Of a DNA stretch of 64,000 nt, positions 8,778-17,911 are shown one piece after another. The stretch is from UBA1141 sp963665155. Its GTDB lineage: Bacteria > Chloroflexota > Dehalococcoidia > Lucifugimonadales > UBA3495. The stretch lies in the NCBI GenBank assembly GCA_963665155.2, contig CAXXFI010000001.1, positions 496,001-560,000 of the forward strand. Reading direction: 5' to 3'. Made by a program: the position numbers and the translations under genes. Positions within the stretch are counted from its first letter, which is position 1. Each line of letters opens with the position of its first letter. The notes under the pieces are model-generated. The model had not been told where the DNA came from and made no database searches. It was given only the letters and a program-made list of their open reading frames with translations.

Positions 8778-9677
8778 TTGGAGGTGATACTTAGTTCGCC
8801 TCGAGGCTTCTGCGCTGGAGTAGTCCGGTCCATTGAGATCGTCGATATTTGCCTTCGCAGGTACGGCGCACCGGTTTACGTAAAGCATCAGATCGTTCAT
8901 AATCCCCATGTGGTGGCCGACTTGGAGCGCAAGGGAGCCATTACGGTGGAGACTGTTGACGATGTACCAGAGGGATCCGTGGTCGTTTTCTCGGCCCACG
9001 GTTCCGCTCCCGAAGATTTTGAGAAAGCCAGGGAGCGAAACCTCCGGGTAATCGATGCGGTGTGCCCTCTGGTGACCCGGGTGCATAACGAGGCCAAGAA
9101 ATACCACCGTGAGGGCAAAAAGGTTGTTCTGGTGGGGCACCGCGGCCATCAAGAGGTGAAGGGCACCATGGGCCAAGTGGAAATGACCCTGATACCCGAC
9201 GACTCGGATGCCGAGTTGCCCGACTGGGCCGCCGACGAAGATGTAGCGGTACTAACACAGACCACGCTTTCCATCACCGATACGGCGCGGGCTATTGATG
9301 CTATTAAGGGCCGCTTCTATAACGCTGTGGTGCGTAACGACGTCTGCTACGCCACCACCAACCGGCAACAAGCGGTAACCCACATGGCGAAGGTGGTTGA
9401 GTTGGTGTTGGTCATAGGTGCAGAGAGTAGTTCGAACTGCAATCGTCTCAGGGAAGTCGCCGAGGCTCAAGGGGTCCCGTCTTACTTGATTAACGGCCCC
9501 GAAGAGATTGACCTCAGTTGGTTCACAGGCAAGCAGAAGGTTGGCATAACCTCCGGCGCATCTACTCCGGAGGTGTTGGTTGAAAGCGTAATAAAGGCAT
9601 TGGCTCCGGAGAAAGTGACCATGCTGGAAGGTGTCGAAGAAGACGTTTCGTTCACCCTTCCCAAGGAACTGCGCTAG
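8778..9677 (+). CDS. ispH: 4-hydroxy-3-methylbut-2-enyl diphosphate reductase
   Basis: 299 residues. Last enzyme of the non-mevalonate isoprenoid pathway; its 4Fe-4S cluster reduces HMBPP to IPP and DMAPP. All three cluster cysteines are visible: GFCAGV near residue 12, DAVCPLV near 96 and DVCYATTNRQ near 192. SSSNCNRL and ITSGASTPE, which bind the diphosphate, follow. The likely start is a TTG at 8778 with AGGGAGA upstream; no ATG lies near the conserved N-terminus. The following membrane-protein gene is close and may be co-transcribed. Confidence 0.95.
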   Translation: MEVILSSPRGFCAGVVRSIEIVDICLRRYGAPVYVKHQIVHNPHVVADLERKGAITVETVDDVPEGSVVVFSAHGSAPEDFEKARERNLRVIDAVCPLVTRVHNEAKKYHREGKKVVLVGHRGHQEVKGTMGQVEMTLIPDDSDAELPDWAADEDVAVLTQTTLSITDTARAIDAIKGRFYNAVVRNDVCYATTNRQQAVTHMAKVVELVLVIGAESSSNCNRLREVAEAQGVPSYLINGPEEIDLSWFTGKQKVGITSGASTPEVLVESVIKALAPEKVTMLEGVEEDVSFTLPKELR

Positions 9678-9711
9678 GAATGGTCCGCTCCCGGCTTGGC
9701 CTCTTGTTCTA

Positions 9712-10740
9712 ATGCTCCGGTTTAGCCGCCAGTTCAGCGGCTCGGCAGATGTAAAGAGCCGGGCCTTTTCCCTCCCCGCCCTTGTTTCCTTGGTCTTGGC
9801 CGCCGCCTTTCTGTTTTTCCTGGTGACTCGTTTCGATGTTGACTTCGGAATCACCTGGAGCCAATTGAAGGGTAGCAATCCTTGGCTTTTGACAGCGGCG
9901 GTATTGGTCCACTACACCACCTTTATTTTCCGTGGCGCCCGGTGGCGGGTCTTTCTCCAGAACACTCAAATTCAAGAAGACGAAAATACGCCGCCCCAAA
10001 AGGTGCCTGGGGTCCTGTATTGTAGCCAATTGGTGCTTCTGGGCTGGTTCGCCAATGCCATTGGCTGGCTCCGTTTGGGAGACGCATACCGGGCATACCT
10101 ATACAGGGAAGAGCAGAACGCTTCTTTTTCCCGCACTATTGGCACCATATTGGCGGAAAGGGTGGTTGATACCATTCTGGTCGTAGGCTTGCTCATCGTC
10201 GTCGTGCCCTTTTTGCTTGACCGTGATGGCGGAGCAGCCTGGATGGTGCTGGCTGTAGCAATATCCCTGACGGTCGGCCTTGTGTTCCTACTGGCGGCGA
10301 TTGCCTGGGGGCGAGAGCTTGTCTTGAGGATGCTGCCCTCTTGGCTGGGCGAACGGTTTATTCGTTTTCATCAGGGTACCTTGGGTAGCTTTCGGCGGTT
10401 GATCCCGGTTACTATATTGGGCTTGTTGGGCTGGATGGCCGAGGTAGGGCGGCTCTACCTCGTGGTGCAAGCCTTGGACCTCGACATTGGATTCCCTCTA
10501 GTGGTATTTTTGACCCTGGCCAATTCGCTGCTTACGTTGGTGCCTACGCCGGGAGGGTTCGGTGCGGTTGAGTCGGGCGTGGCAGGGTTGGTGGTGCGGT
10601 TCTCCACTCTGTCGGGAAGCATCGCCGCCGCTTTGGTCCTGGTCGACCGGGCCATAACCTACTTGAGCATTATCGTCGTGGGGGCCATCCTGTTCATCAG
10701 TCGGCAAGCGTTTCGTCGCCGCTCGGTCCGTTTCCGGTAG
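9712..10740 (+). CDS. Flippase-like membrane protein (LPG synthase TM/UPF0104 family)
   Basis: 342 residues from the ATG at 9712; a longer reading from 9631 overlaps ispH and adds non-conserved residues. Multiple hydrophobic segments run through the protein, starting with LVSLVLAAAFLFFLVTRF. The family signature near the C-terminus is clear: TLANSLLTLVPTPGGFGAVE, with hydrophobic helices on both sides. This is the membrane domain shared with lysyl-phosphatidylglycerol synthase and YbhN-type proteins, thought to move lipids across the inner membrane. There is no aminoacyl-transferase domain, so the role is transport-like; substrate unknown. Confidence 0.82.
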   Translation: MLRFSRQFSGSADVKSRAFSLPALVSLVLAAAFLFFLVTRFDVDFGITWSQLKGSNPWLLTAAVLVHYTTFIFRGARWRVFLQNTQIQEDENTPPQKVPGVLYCSQLVLLGWFANAIGWLRLGDAYRAYLYREEQNASFSRTIGTILAERVVDTILVVGLLIVVVPFLLDRDGGAAWMVLAVAISLTVGLVFLLAAIAWGRELVLRMLPSWLGERFIRFHQGTLGSFRRLIPVTILGLLGWMAEVGRLYLVVQALDLDIGFPLVVFLTLANSLLTLVPTPGGFGAVESGVAGLVVRFSTLSGSIAAALVLVDRAITYLSIIVVGAILFISRQAFRRRSVRFR

Positions 10741-10742
10741 GA

Positions 10743-10778
10743 GAGGCGTCCGTAGAGGCGTCCGTAGAGGCGCCCGCA
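10743..10778. repeat. Three 12-base tandem repeats
   Basis: Units at 10743-10754, 10755-10766 and 10767-10778. The first two are identical (GAGGCGTCCGTA) and the third differs at three bases. They lie just after the flippase-like gene's stop codon and may vary in number between strains. Confidence 0.8.
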
Positions 10779-10801
10779 GAGGGGGAGAGCAGCAAATAGC
10801 A

Positions 10802-11173
10802 ATGCTATACACCGCAAGCTTTTATGACCCCCAAGATTGGAAAGGCCAGTGCTACCGGGTATCTAGGGCTCATCCCCGGGGCAGGAAAGCCCAGTGGGAA
10901 GTGGCGCGCTCCCTCTTTCCCGACAGATTGTTGCTCGACTATTACCGGGCGGAGTCTATAGACTTTGGTGTCCTTACAATCGAGTACCGAATGGCCATGG
11001 ACGCAAATTATGAGAAGAAAGGAGAGTTTCGGGAATGGGTCGACGAGTTGGCGTCGGCAGGGGACCTGACCTTGCTGTGTTTTGAACGTGGTGAAAAACT
11101 GTGCCACAGGCGGGTGGCGGCCCAGTGGCTCCTAGAGCGTGTGCCGGGGCTTGAGTGTGGCGACCTGCGTTAG
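10802..11173 (+). CDS. DUF488-family protein
   Basis: 123 residues. The C-terminal signature LLCFERGEKLCHRRVAAQWL matches the DUF488 pattern LLCxE-x(n)-CHR, in which the Cys and His-Arg are the most conserved residues. The N-terminus (LYTASFYD) fits the first strand of the same fold. No biochemical role is established for the family. It is short for the family but not obviously truncated. It follows the tandem repeat after the flippase-like gene. Confidence 0.75.
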   Translation: MLYTASFYDPQDWKGQCYRVSRAHPRGRKAQWEVARSLFPDRLLLDYYRAESIDFGVLTIEYRMAMDANYEKKGEFREWVDELASAGDLTLLCFERGEKLCHRRVAAQWLLERVPGLECGDLR

Positions 11174-11342
11174 TAGTAGTAGGGCTCACAGGTAGGGCCC
11201 ATTTGCGCCACTAGTCCGAATTCGAATGATTAGACATCGTTACAGGGGTGACATTCTGTACAACCGTTGCTTCACAGCACCGATTCTAGCCGTTGCCGCT
11301 AATATGGGTCTACTTGCCCCGATTCCAATTGCGATCGCACTG

Positions 11343-12347
11343 TTAGCGCTCCGAGCGGGGCGGACGACCCATCAACTCCGCGACTGCCTCACGGATGGAC
11401 ATTCCTTCAAACAGCACTTTGTGGGTGGTCTGGGCTATAGGCATCTCTACATTCAGCTTGGCGGCCAAGCCTACTGCGGCTTTGGTGGCGTTTACACCTT
11501 CGGCGACATTATCCATGGACTTCTCGATCTCAGGCCATGTCCGGCCAATGGCTAGTTGCTCTCCAACGTAGTGGTTGCGGCTCAGCTTGCTGCTGCAAGT
11601 AGCGATCAAATCCCCCAATCCTGCCAGGCCAGCGAAGGTCATTGGGTTGGCGCCTGCCGCAATTCCCAAGCGAGTGATCTCGGCCAATCCCCGAGTGATC
11701 AGGGATGATTTGGCATTGTCTCCCGCATCCATGCCATCGCCTATGCCCGCTCCCAAAGCAATGATGTTCTTTAGAGCCCCTCCAAGCTCGACGCCCACGA
11801 TGTCGTCGCTGGTGTAGACCCGGAATGCGTTGGTCATCAGGATTGACTGGGCTTCGGCGGTTTTTACCGGGTCTTGCCCGGCTATCACCGTGGAGGAAAT
11901 CCTTCCTTGGATAATTTCGTGAGCCAGATTGGGCCCTGATAGAACGCAAATGCCTGGGTGAAACTCCGGTGGCAACTCCTGCTCCAAAACCTGGCTCATT
12001 CTTTCGCCGCTGGGCAGTTCCAGGCCCTTGGCTGCGCTAACCACTATGGTGCCGGGAGCCAGACTGTCCCGTATAGATCGGATGTTGTGCCTGATTTGAT
12101 GGGACGGGACGGCGAGAATTACCAGCCTGGCAGGCGTTATCGCAGCATTGGGGTCGCTGGCTATCTTTAGGCCATCGGGGAAAGGGACATTGGGGAGGAA
12201 GCGTAGGTTTTGGCGCTTGGATTCTAGGCTCTCAGCTTCGGTCGCGGTCCGGGCCACCAGGCAAACAGGAATGTCGTGACGCGCTAGGACGATGCCCAGG
12301 GTGGTCCCCCAGGTAGTGGTTCCGACTACTGACACCATATTCGTCAA
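11343..12347 (-). CDS. gpsA: Glycerol-3-phosphate dehydrogenase [NAD(P)+]
   Basis: 334 residues, normal length. Reduces dihydroxyacetone phosphate to sn-glycerol 3-phosphate for phospholipid synthesis. The N-terminal Rossmann motif is modified (VVGTTTWGTTLG instead of GxGxxG with two extra glycines). The other family motifs are clear: VVSAAKGLE, VLSGPNLAHEI, the catalytic Lys in GALKNIIALGAGIGDG, the Asn-containing GDNAKSSLITRGLAE, and GLAGLGDLIATC. It lies just downstream of plsY, whose enzyme uses its product, so the two form a functional pair. Confidence 0.94.
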   Translation of the reverse strand: MTNMVSVVGTTTWGTTLGIVLARHDIPVCLVARTATEAESLESKRQNLRFLPNVPFPDGLKIASDPNAAITPARLVILAVPSHQIRHNIRSIRDSLAPGTIVVSAAKGLELPSGERMSQVLEQELPPEFHPGICVLSGPNLAHEIIQGRISSTVIAGQDPVKTAEAQSILMTNAFRVYTSDDIVGVELGGALKNIIALGAGIGDGMDAGDNAKSSLITRGLAEITRLGIAAGANPMTFAGLAGLGDLIATCSSKLSRNHYVGEQLAIGRTWPEIEKSMDNVAEGVNATKAAVGLAAKLNVEMPIAQTTHKVLFEGMSIREAVAELMGRPPRSER

Positions 12348-12389
12348 CAGCTGTCACTCTATTTACTTGTAATGATATTTCGGCGTGGC

Positions 12390-13100
12390 CTACCTGGCCG
12401 GTTGGCCCAGACGCCGTTCGGTCCCATTGCGAATCCGCTGGATGTTGTCCCGGTGTTGCCAAATAATCACCGCCGAGCCCAAAAAGGCATAGACTATGTA
12501 GCCGGATGAATACACTCCGGCTAATACCAGTCCCAGTGTGGCCAGACAGGTTACGACCAATCCTAGAACCGAGCCGAGGGACAAATAGCGGCTAATAAGT
12601 ATGATAGGGATGAACGACGAGAAGCCAATACCCGCCGCAATGGGCGCCATCATCATCAGCCCGCCAAATCCGGGGGCGATGCCTCTTCCGCCTCGAAATC
12701 CCAAGAATACCGGCCAGTTGTGACCGGCCAACACCGCCAGTCCCGCCACCACCTCGCCAGCGGTGGCATCAATGTTCTGCCTGGCTAGTAGTACAACTAA
12801 GACCCCTTTTCCGAAGTCCAGAAGTAATACCGCCGCAGCAAACTTGCCGCCCCCGGTGCGGAGCACGTTGGTCATGCCGGTGCGTCCGCTGCCGTAGTCG
12901 CGAACGTCGACGCCCCGTCTCCATTGCAACACCATGTAGCCCCAGGGAACCGAGCCCACGATGTAGCTGAGAGCGATCACCACGGAGTACCGGGCCAACT
13001 CGGACTCGTTTTCCATGGTCAAGAAAACCGCCACCACCGCTGCGGTTATAGCTGGCAGCACCGCAAAGCCAAAAAAGGCTGGATTAAGTGGCTTGTTCAT
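12390..13100 (-). CDS. plsY: Acyl-phosphate:glycerol-3-phosphate acyltransferase
   Basis: 236 residues, integral membrane protein. Transfers acyl groups from acyl-phosphate to glycerol 3-phosphate to make lysophosphatidate. The three PlsY signatures are present: SYIVGSVPWGY (motif 1), GSGRTGMTNVLR (motif 2, normally GSGNxGATN) and GHNWPVFLGFRGGRGIA (motif 3). An N-terminal extension of about 40 residues with an extra hydrophobic segment precedes motif 1. It lies between der and gpsA, and its product pathway joins that of GpsA. Confidence 0.92.
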   Translation of the reverse strand: MNKPLNPAFFGFAVLPAITAAVVAVFLTMENESELARYSVVIALSYIVGSVPWGYMVLQWRRGVDVRDYGSGRTGMTNVLRTGGGKFAAAVLLLDFGKGVLVVLLARQNIDATAGEVVAGLAVLAGHNWPVFLGFRGGRGIAPGFGGLMMMAPIAAGIGFSSFIPIILISRYLSLGSVLGLVVTCLATLGLVLAGVYSSGYIVYAFLGSAVIIWQHRDNIQRIRNGTERRLGQPAR

Positions 13101-13188
13101 TACTTTTGAACGAACGGCACTGGATTAGCCGCTGGCTCACAGTTGTTAACACCAGCGAATTGTTCAGCACAATACAGTGTCTCTGCAA

Positions 13189-14568
13189 TCACTTTTTGAA
13201 AATCAGCCTCAAATGGGTTTGGTCGAAGCCAAAACTGGCGCGCAATTTGTTTTCCAAATACCGCTGATAGGAAAAGTGTACCAATTGAGGGTTATCGACG
13301 GTAAATAGAAACGTGGGCGGGTTTACGTCGACTTGGCGCAATCGGCTAATATTCAGCCGGTTGTGCTTGCGGCGTCCCTTGCCAGTCGGCGGAGCGTGGG
13401 CTGCCATTGCGTCGGCCAATACGTACTGTAACTCCCTGGAAGGCACAAACCGCAACCGCTCCCGCCACAACTCCAGGGCAGTTTGCATCAGCGCGGTTAT
13501 GCCTTGAGAATTCAGCGCCGAAGTAAAAACCACCGGCACGTAGGGCATAAAGTGAAGCCGTTCCCTAACCTTGGCCACCGCCCGCTCCCGGGCGTGCCAA
13601 GCCTCTTGGTCGACTAGGTCCCATTTATTTACCACCACGATCAAGCCACGGCAGACGTCCCAGGCCAGACCGGCTATGTGGGCGTCTTGGGCTGCCGCCA
13701 GGTCTGTGGCGTCGACCACCAGTAGAGCGATGTCGCTACGGTTGACAGCGCTGACCGACCTAATAACGCTATATTTCTCTATGCCCTTCTGGACCTGACC
13801 CGGCCTCCGGATGCCAGCAGTGTCTATAAGGGTAATATCATGGCCGCTGTAGGTCAGGCTAGTATCAAGGGCGTCTCTGGTAGTCCCCGCAACCTGGCTG
13901 ACGATGGAGCGTTCTTCGCCCAGGATGGCATTGAGCAACATCGATTTGCCCACGTTGGTACGGCCTACGATGGACAGCTTAAGTTCGGTGGGGTTAACTG
14001 GCCCAGGCTGCTTCAGATTGTCATCAGATGATTCAAGTGAATCTTCTGGCAAGTCTGGGAAGGGGTCCAGCGGCGGAAAATGGGAGAGGACCTGGTCCAT
14101 AAGGTAGTAGACGCCGTAGTTGTGGTAGGCGCTGATGGGCAGGGGATCGCCCAAGCCAAGTCGGTAAAACTCCGGGGCGTCGAATTCCCGGGACTCGTTG
14201 TCCACCTTATTGACGGTGAGGATGATCGGCTTCCTGGCCCGTCTGAGCCGGTCGGCCACCACTTGGTCCGCTTGGGTCATGCCCTCGGTGACGTCTGTCA
14301 TAAAGATGATCACGTCGGCCGAGTCCATGGCCATTTCCGCTTGCTCTTGGACCTTCTCCCGGATACTCCCTTCCGGGGTTTGCTCCAAGCCGCCGGTGTC
14401 AATCAGAATGAAATCGTAATCATCCCAGCGGACCTGAGAGATCAGCCGGTCACGGGTAGTGCCCGCTATCTCGGACACGATCGCTTGGCGGCGTCCCACG
14501 ATCCGGTTGAACAATGAAGATTTGCCCACGTTGGGCCTACCAATAATAGCAACGATGGGCTGAGGCAA
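13189..14568 (-). CDS. der: GTPase Der, ribosome assembly factor
   Basis: 459 residues with two tandem GTPase domains, the hallmark of Der/EngA, which acts in 50S subunit maturation. Domain 1 has GRPNVGKSSLFN (P-loop), DTGG and NKVD. Domain 2, from about residue 198, has GRTNVGKSMLLN, DTAGI, NKWD and TSAL. The C-terminal KH-like domain follows (about 375-459). The start is a TTG at 14568 with GGGAG upstream. Only 14 bases separate it from the argF stop, so the two are probably co-transcribed. Confidence 0.95.
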   Translation of the reverse strand: MPQPIVAIIGRPNVGKSSLFNRIVGRRQAIVSEIAGTTRDRLISQVRWDDYDFILIDTGGLEQTPEGSIREKVQEQAEMAMDSADVIIFMTDVTEGMTQADQVVADRLRRARKPIILTVNKVDNESREFDAPEFYRLGLGDPLPISAYHNYGVYYLMDQVLSHFPPLDPFPDLPEDSLESSDDNLKQPGPVNPTELKLSIVGRTNVGKSMLLNAILGEERSIVSQVAGTTRDALDTSLTYSGHDITLIDTAGIRRPGQVQKGIEKYSVIRSVSAVNRSDIALLVVDATDLAAAQDAHIAGLAWDVCRGLIVVVNKWDLVDQEAWHARERAVAKVRERLHFMPYVPVVFTSALNSQGITALMQTALELWRERLRFVPSRELQYVLADAMAAHAPPTGKGRRKHNRLNISRLRQVDVNPPTFLFTVDNPQLVHFSYQRYLENKLRASFGFDQTHLRLIFKK

Positions 14569-14582
14569 AGCAGTACTCCCGG

Positions 14583-15497
14583 CTAGCTGAAGATGTACTC
14601 CAGCAGAGCCATTTGTGCGTATAGTCGGTTGTGGGCTTGTTGGTAAGCGACTGATTGAGGGTGCTCCAGCATACCTTCGGGCACCTCCTCTCCGTAATGT
14701 GCTGGCATGTCGTGCATGAAGATGGCGTTTTTATTGGCCTTTGACATTAGGGAAGGGTTTACCTGATAGCCCTGGAATGCCTCACGCCGTTTGGCTGCCT
14801 CTTCCTCCTGCCCCATGCTGGCCCAAACGTCGGTGTACACGGTGTCGGCATCGGCAACAGCCTCAACGGGGTCAGTCAATTCCAACACTTGAGCGGAACT
14901 TGAACTGGCACGCTTACGCGCCAATGCCAGCGTCTCGCTGTCTAAAGTATAACCTTGCGGAGCGGCAATGGCGAAGGTCGCCCCCATTGCCGGGAGGGCC
15001 AGGCACAAGCTTCTGGCTACATTGTTGCCGTCGCCGATGAATGCCAGCTTTTTACCCTGGAGTCCTCCGGCGTGCTCGTCTATTGTGAGCAGGTCGGCCA
15101 AAATCTGGCAGGGGTGCTCCCAGTCGGAGAGGGCATTTATCACAGGTATGCTGGCATATTTCGCCAGGTCTTCCATAACTTGGTGGGAAGAAACTCGGGC
15201 GATGATGCAGTCTACAAAACCGGAAAGTACTCGGGCAATGTCGGACACCGGCTCTCTGGTACCCAGCCTAACTTCATCCTCTCCGAGGTACACTGATAGC
15301 CCGCCCAGACGGTAAATCCCAACTTGAAAGCTGGTGCGCGTGCGAAGCGACGGTTTATCAAAGATTAGAGCGATGCTTTTATTGGCAAGGGACGGGGCGG
15401 GTGTTTCAGACTTGAGTAGTTTGGCCCGGCGAACGATTTCCAGGGTTTCATCCGGCGCCAGTCCGGTAATGGACAAAAGGTCTTTTTTGATTGACAT
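14583..15497 (-). CDS. argF: Ornithine carbamoyltransferase
   Basis: 304 residues from the ATG at 15497, which has AGGAAG upstream and gives the normal family length; the longer frame to 15578 is not supported. Forms citrulline from ornithine and carbamoyl phosphate. The carbamoyl-phosphate motifs KPSLRTRTSF and HPCQILADL are intact. The ornithine-side motif, normally HCLPA, reads HDMPAHYGEE, so the active-site Cys is Asp. Other transcarbamylases such as acetyl- or succinyl-ornithine enzymes remain a minor possibility. First gene of a run argF-der-plsY-gpsA on the minus strand. Confidence 0.9.
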   Translation of the reverse strand: MSIKKDLLSITGLAPDETLEIVRRAKLLKSETPAPSLANKSIALIFDKPSLRTRTSFQVGIYRLGGLSVYLGEDEVRLGTREPVSDIARVLSGFVDCIIARVSSHQVMEDLAKYASIPVINALSDWEHPCQILADLLTIDEHAGGLQGKKLAFIGDGNNVARSLCLALPAMGATFAIAAPQGYTLDSETLALARKRASSSSAQVLELTDPVEAVADADTVYTDVWASMGQEEEAAKRREAFQGYQVNPSLMSKANKNAIFMHDMPAHYGEEVPEGMLEHPQSVAYQQAHNRLYAQMALLEYIFS

Positions 15498-15753
15498 ATC
15501 GATAGCTTCCTGACCCGATGAATCATATATCAAACTAATATCCCGTTCAAGTTGAAACGCGGTATCGGAGAACGCCAACCGAAGGTTGTTAGTACTTGTC
15601 TTCGATGCGGCCTTATCCGGAATTGTATCTCGGATAAGGATCAGGCCAGGTTGGTGACTGGCATCTGTTATGATGAGATTTCAACAGGAAATTAACCAGG
15701 ACTCTAATTTCAGGGCTCTAATTTAATGTCACTTTGTTCGGAGGCAAAAAATA

Positions 15754-16104
15754 ATGGTGGGGCCAAAGATTAACCCGGGCCTACGCGGTGAAAAGCAAAC
15801 CTTGGTGTGTGAGCATAACGTTGCACCTCACGTGCCCAAATTTAGCACCCCATCAATGATTCAACTCATGGAGCAGGCCTCAATGATGGCGGTTCAAGAT
15901 TATTTGGAGGAAGGCCAGATTTCCGTTGGTATAGAGGTCAATATTCGGCATTTGGCACCAGCCGATATCGGAGCCACGGTTATCGCCCATGCCGAGCTTT
16001 TGGAGGTGGACCGAAACCGGCTCACATTTCAAGTGCAAGCCTTCGACGGCGACCGGAAGTTAGGGGAGGGCACCCACCGGCGGGCAGTGATAAGCCTGCC
16101 GTGA
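15754..16104 (+). CDS. Hotdog-fold thioesterase (FlK-like)
   Basis: 116 residues. The pattern of a small hotdog thioesterase of the fluoroacetyl-CoA thioesterase-like type is visible: a Thr/Ser-rich helix start (FSTPSMIQLMEQAS), GIEVNIRHLAPADIG, LTFQVQAFDGDRKLGEG and THRRAVI. In this family a Thr-His-Glu set cleaves acyl-CoA; the His in RHLAP and the Glu in MEQAS are candidates. Start ATG at 15754 with GGAGG upstream. Divergent from argF. Substrate not predictable. Confidence 0.82.
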   Translation: MVGPKINPGLRGEKQTLVCEHNVAPHVPKFSTPSMIQLMEQASMMAVQDYLEEGQISVGIEVNIRHLAPADIGATVIAHAELLEVDRNRLTFQVQAFDGDRKLGEGTHRRAVISLP

Positions 16105-16294
16105 TGACTGCTCCGGAATCGGTTTCGACCATTTCTAGCCGATCCTGAAACGCAGCAGCGCCGACGCCCTGCCAAGGTGGATTGGCTACCCTCGACACCA
16201 GGCCTATGCTAAAATTCCTCTTGCCTCAGGTTCTAACACGCTATTGTCCCATGAAGTACGAGGTTCAAGATAACACCTAATCGGAGTGATAACG

Positions 16295-17575
16295 ATGGCT
16301 AATATGGAGCATGTCCAACTGGCCAAGAAAGGCCGAGATGCGGTGGCCCGGTGGCGGGAAGAGCATCCCAATGAGGTTTTGGACCTGAATGCCGCTTATA
16401 TGAGCTACGTGCGTATGCCCCAGATTAACCTGAGCGGTGCCGACATACGCAACTCGGACCTGATGGGCGCTATGCTACAACGGGCCGATCTCTCGGGTTG
16501 CTTCCTGAACCCTTGTCATATGTACCACGCCAACCTGAAACAGGCCAACCTTACTAAGGCGTTGATGAATGGGGCGAACCTCAGAGGGGCCGATCTTAGT
16601 GGCGCTGATCTCACCGGGGTGGACTTGGACCGGGGCGTACTCTCGGACGCTAATTTGACCGGCGCGAATCTGACCGGGGCCAACCTTGCCCGCGCGAATC
16701 TAACCGGCGCAAACCTGACTGATGCTAATCTGACCGGCACCGTGCTAAACCGTGCGACTTTGACTCGTTCTATCCTGGTCAACGCTACCTTTGAATCCGC
16801 CGACTTCTACGAAGCTGTGTTCCATAACACGGACTTGACCGGCGCAAAGCTGGCCGGCAGCATCATGGGTTACACGGTTTTCCAGAAGTGCGATCTTAGC
16901 GCTGCCGAAGGGTTGGACCAGATTCGCCATGATGCTCCCAGCACCGTCGGGATGGACACTTTCTACCGTTCGGGAGGGAATATTCCCGACGAGTTTCTCT
17001 TGGGCGCGGGCACCCCGTCTTCTTTGATTGAATTTCAGCGCTCCCTGGTGGGGACGCCGGTGGTCAAGGATGATTGCTTCATTTCCTGCGCTGCTAAAGA
17101 CTATCAGTTCGCCTTGGAGTTGCAAACCGAACTGAGAGCCCAAGGCATCCGTTGCTGGTTGTTTCCCGAAAACGCCAGAGGTTCCGCATTGGTGGACCGT
17201 AAGAGCACCTCGGACCAAGAGGAAGTGGAACGTTGGATTCGGGACTATGACAAGCTTCTAGTGGTCTGTAGTTCCGCCGCCCTGGATAGCGAGACGGTCC
17301 GCAACGATATCACCACCGCCAAGAACACTCAGTTTACCAAGGACCAATGGGTGTTGTTCTTGATCGGCCCTGATGCCACCTTGGTGGAGCCCAGGGGCCG
17401 TGGCCTGGCTCGGACCTTGGCCGACGAGCATACCGTGTTCGATCTAAGGGATAAGAGTTCGGCTACCTACCAGGAAGAATTGGGCCGGTTGGTCACTGGC
17501 CTCAGCCAAAACCAACCCGCATCGGCTGGTATGCCGGTAACGGAATCCGGAGGGATGAGCCTCGACCATTTGTAA
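16295..17575 (+). CDS. Pentapeptide-repeat protein with C-terminal TIR-like domain
   Basis: 426 residues from the ATG at 16295, with GGAG upstream; a GTG at 16286 is possible. A short helical N-terminus is followed by about 30 tandem A(D/N)LxX pentapeptides (about residues 40-205), which fold as a right-handed beta helix. The C-terminal part (about 260-415) has TIR-domain features: CFISCAAKDYQFALELQTEL, GIRCWLFPE, a Ser-rich LLVVCSSAAL loop and a last helix region. Where NADase TIRs carry a catalytic Glu, I read Asp (VRNDIT), by eye only. Possible roles are signalling or defence; no partner gene sits beside it. A strong terminator follows. Confidence 0.8.
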   Translation: MANMEHVQLAKKGRDAVARWREEHPNEVLDLNAAYMSYVRMPQINLSGADIRNSDLMGAMLQRADLSGCFLNPCHMYHANLKQANLTKALMNGANLRGADLSGADLTGVDLDRGVLSDANLTGANLTGANLARANLTGANLTDANLTGTVLNRATLTRSILVNATFESADFYEAVFHNTDLTGAKLAGSIMGYTVFQKCDLSAAEGLDQIRHDAPSTVGMDTFYRSGGNIPDEFLLGAGTPSSLIEFQRSLVGTPVVKDDCFISCAAKDYQFALELQTELRAQGIRCWLFPENARGSALVDRKSTSDQEEVERWIRDYDKLLVVCSSAALDSETVRNDITTAKNTQFTKDQWVLFLIGPDATLVEPRGRGLARTLADEHTVFDLRDKSSATYQEELGRLVTGLSQNQPASAGMPVTESGGMSLDHL

Positions 17576-17672
17576 GCCCAAACGTTATACGGGTTGGGCC
17601 TCTAGGTAACCAGTCGTACTCTTTAGCCAATACCCGCACAAAATATTCGTTTCGCGTAACGGTAATCAGTTG

Positions 17673-17710
17673 AAAAGCCGACCCTGGATCTGATCCAGGG
17701 TCGGCTTTTT
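17673..17710 (+). terminator. Rho-independent terminator after the TIR gene
   Basis: Perfect 17-base stem (17673-17689 with 17693-17709) around a 3-base loop, ending in a run of T. It sits about 100 bases past the stop of the pentapeptide-repeat/TIR gene. Confidence 0.9.
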
Positions 17711-17847
17711 CGTGGCGTATTAAGCAAGCATGTTTAGGCACCGTCGCCCCGTACTCGGAGTAGGAGAAGCCGATGCCGCCATACTACGTGCTTGCCTAAT
17801 TAATAAGGTGCATCAAAGTATGCCATTTGGGTTCCGGACAGGCAAAG

Positions 17848-17880
17848 CAGAAGGCCTCGCGAATTTCGCGAGGCCTTCTG
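17848..17880 (-). terminator. Terminator hairpin after the first dehalogenase-like gene
   Basis: Perfect 16-base inverted repeat (17848-17863 and 17865-17880), read on the minus strand into CTTTGCC. It sits about 30 bases past the stop of the minus-strand iron-sulfur gene. The T-tract is short. Confidence 0.7.
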
Positions 17881-17911
17881 TTGGATTCACAGCCAGTGAA
17901 GATAGAAGCTA

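Noticed and set aside
10743..10778. CRISPR-like array
   Set aside because: Only three directly abutting 12-base units without spacers; no other array-like repeats seen in the window.
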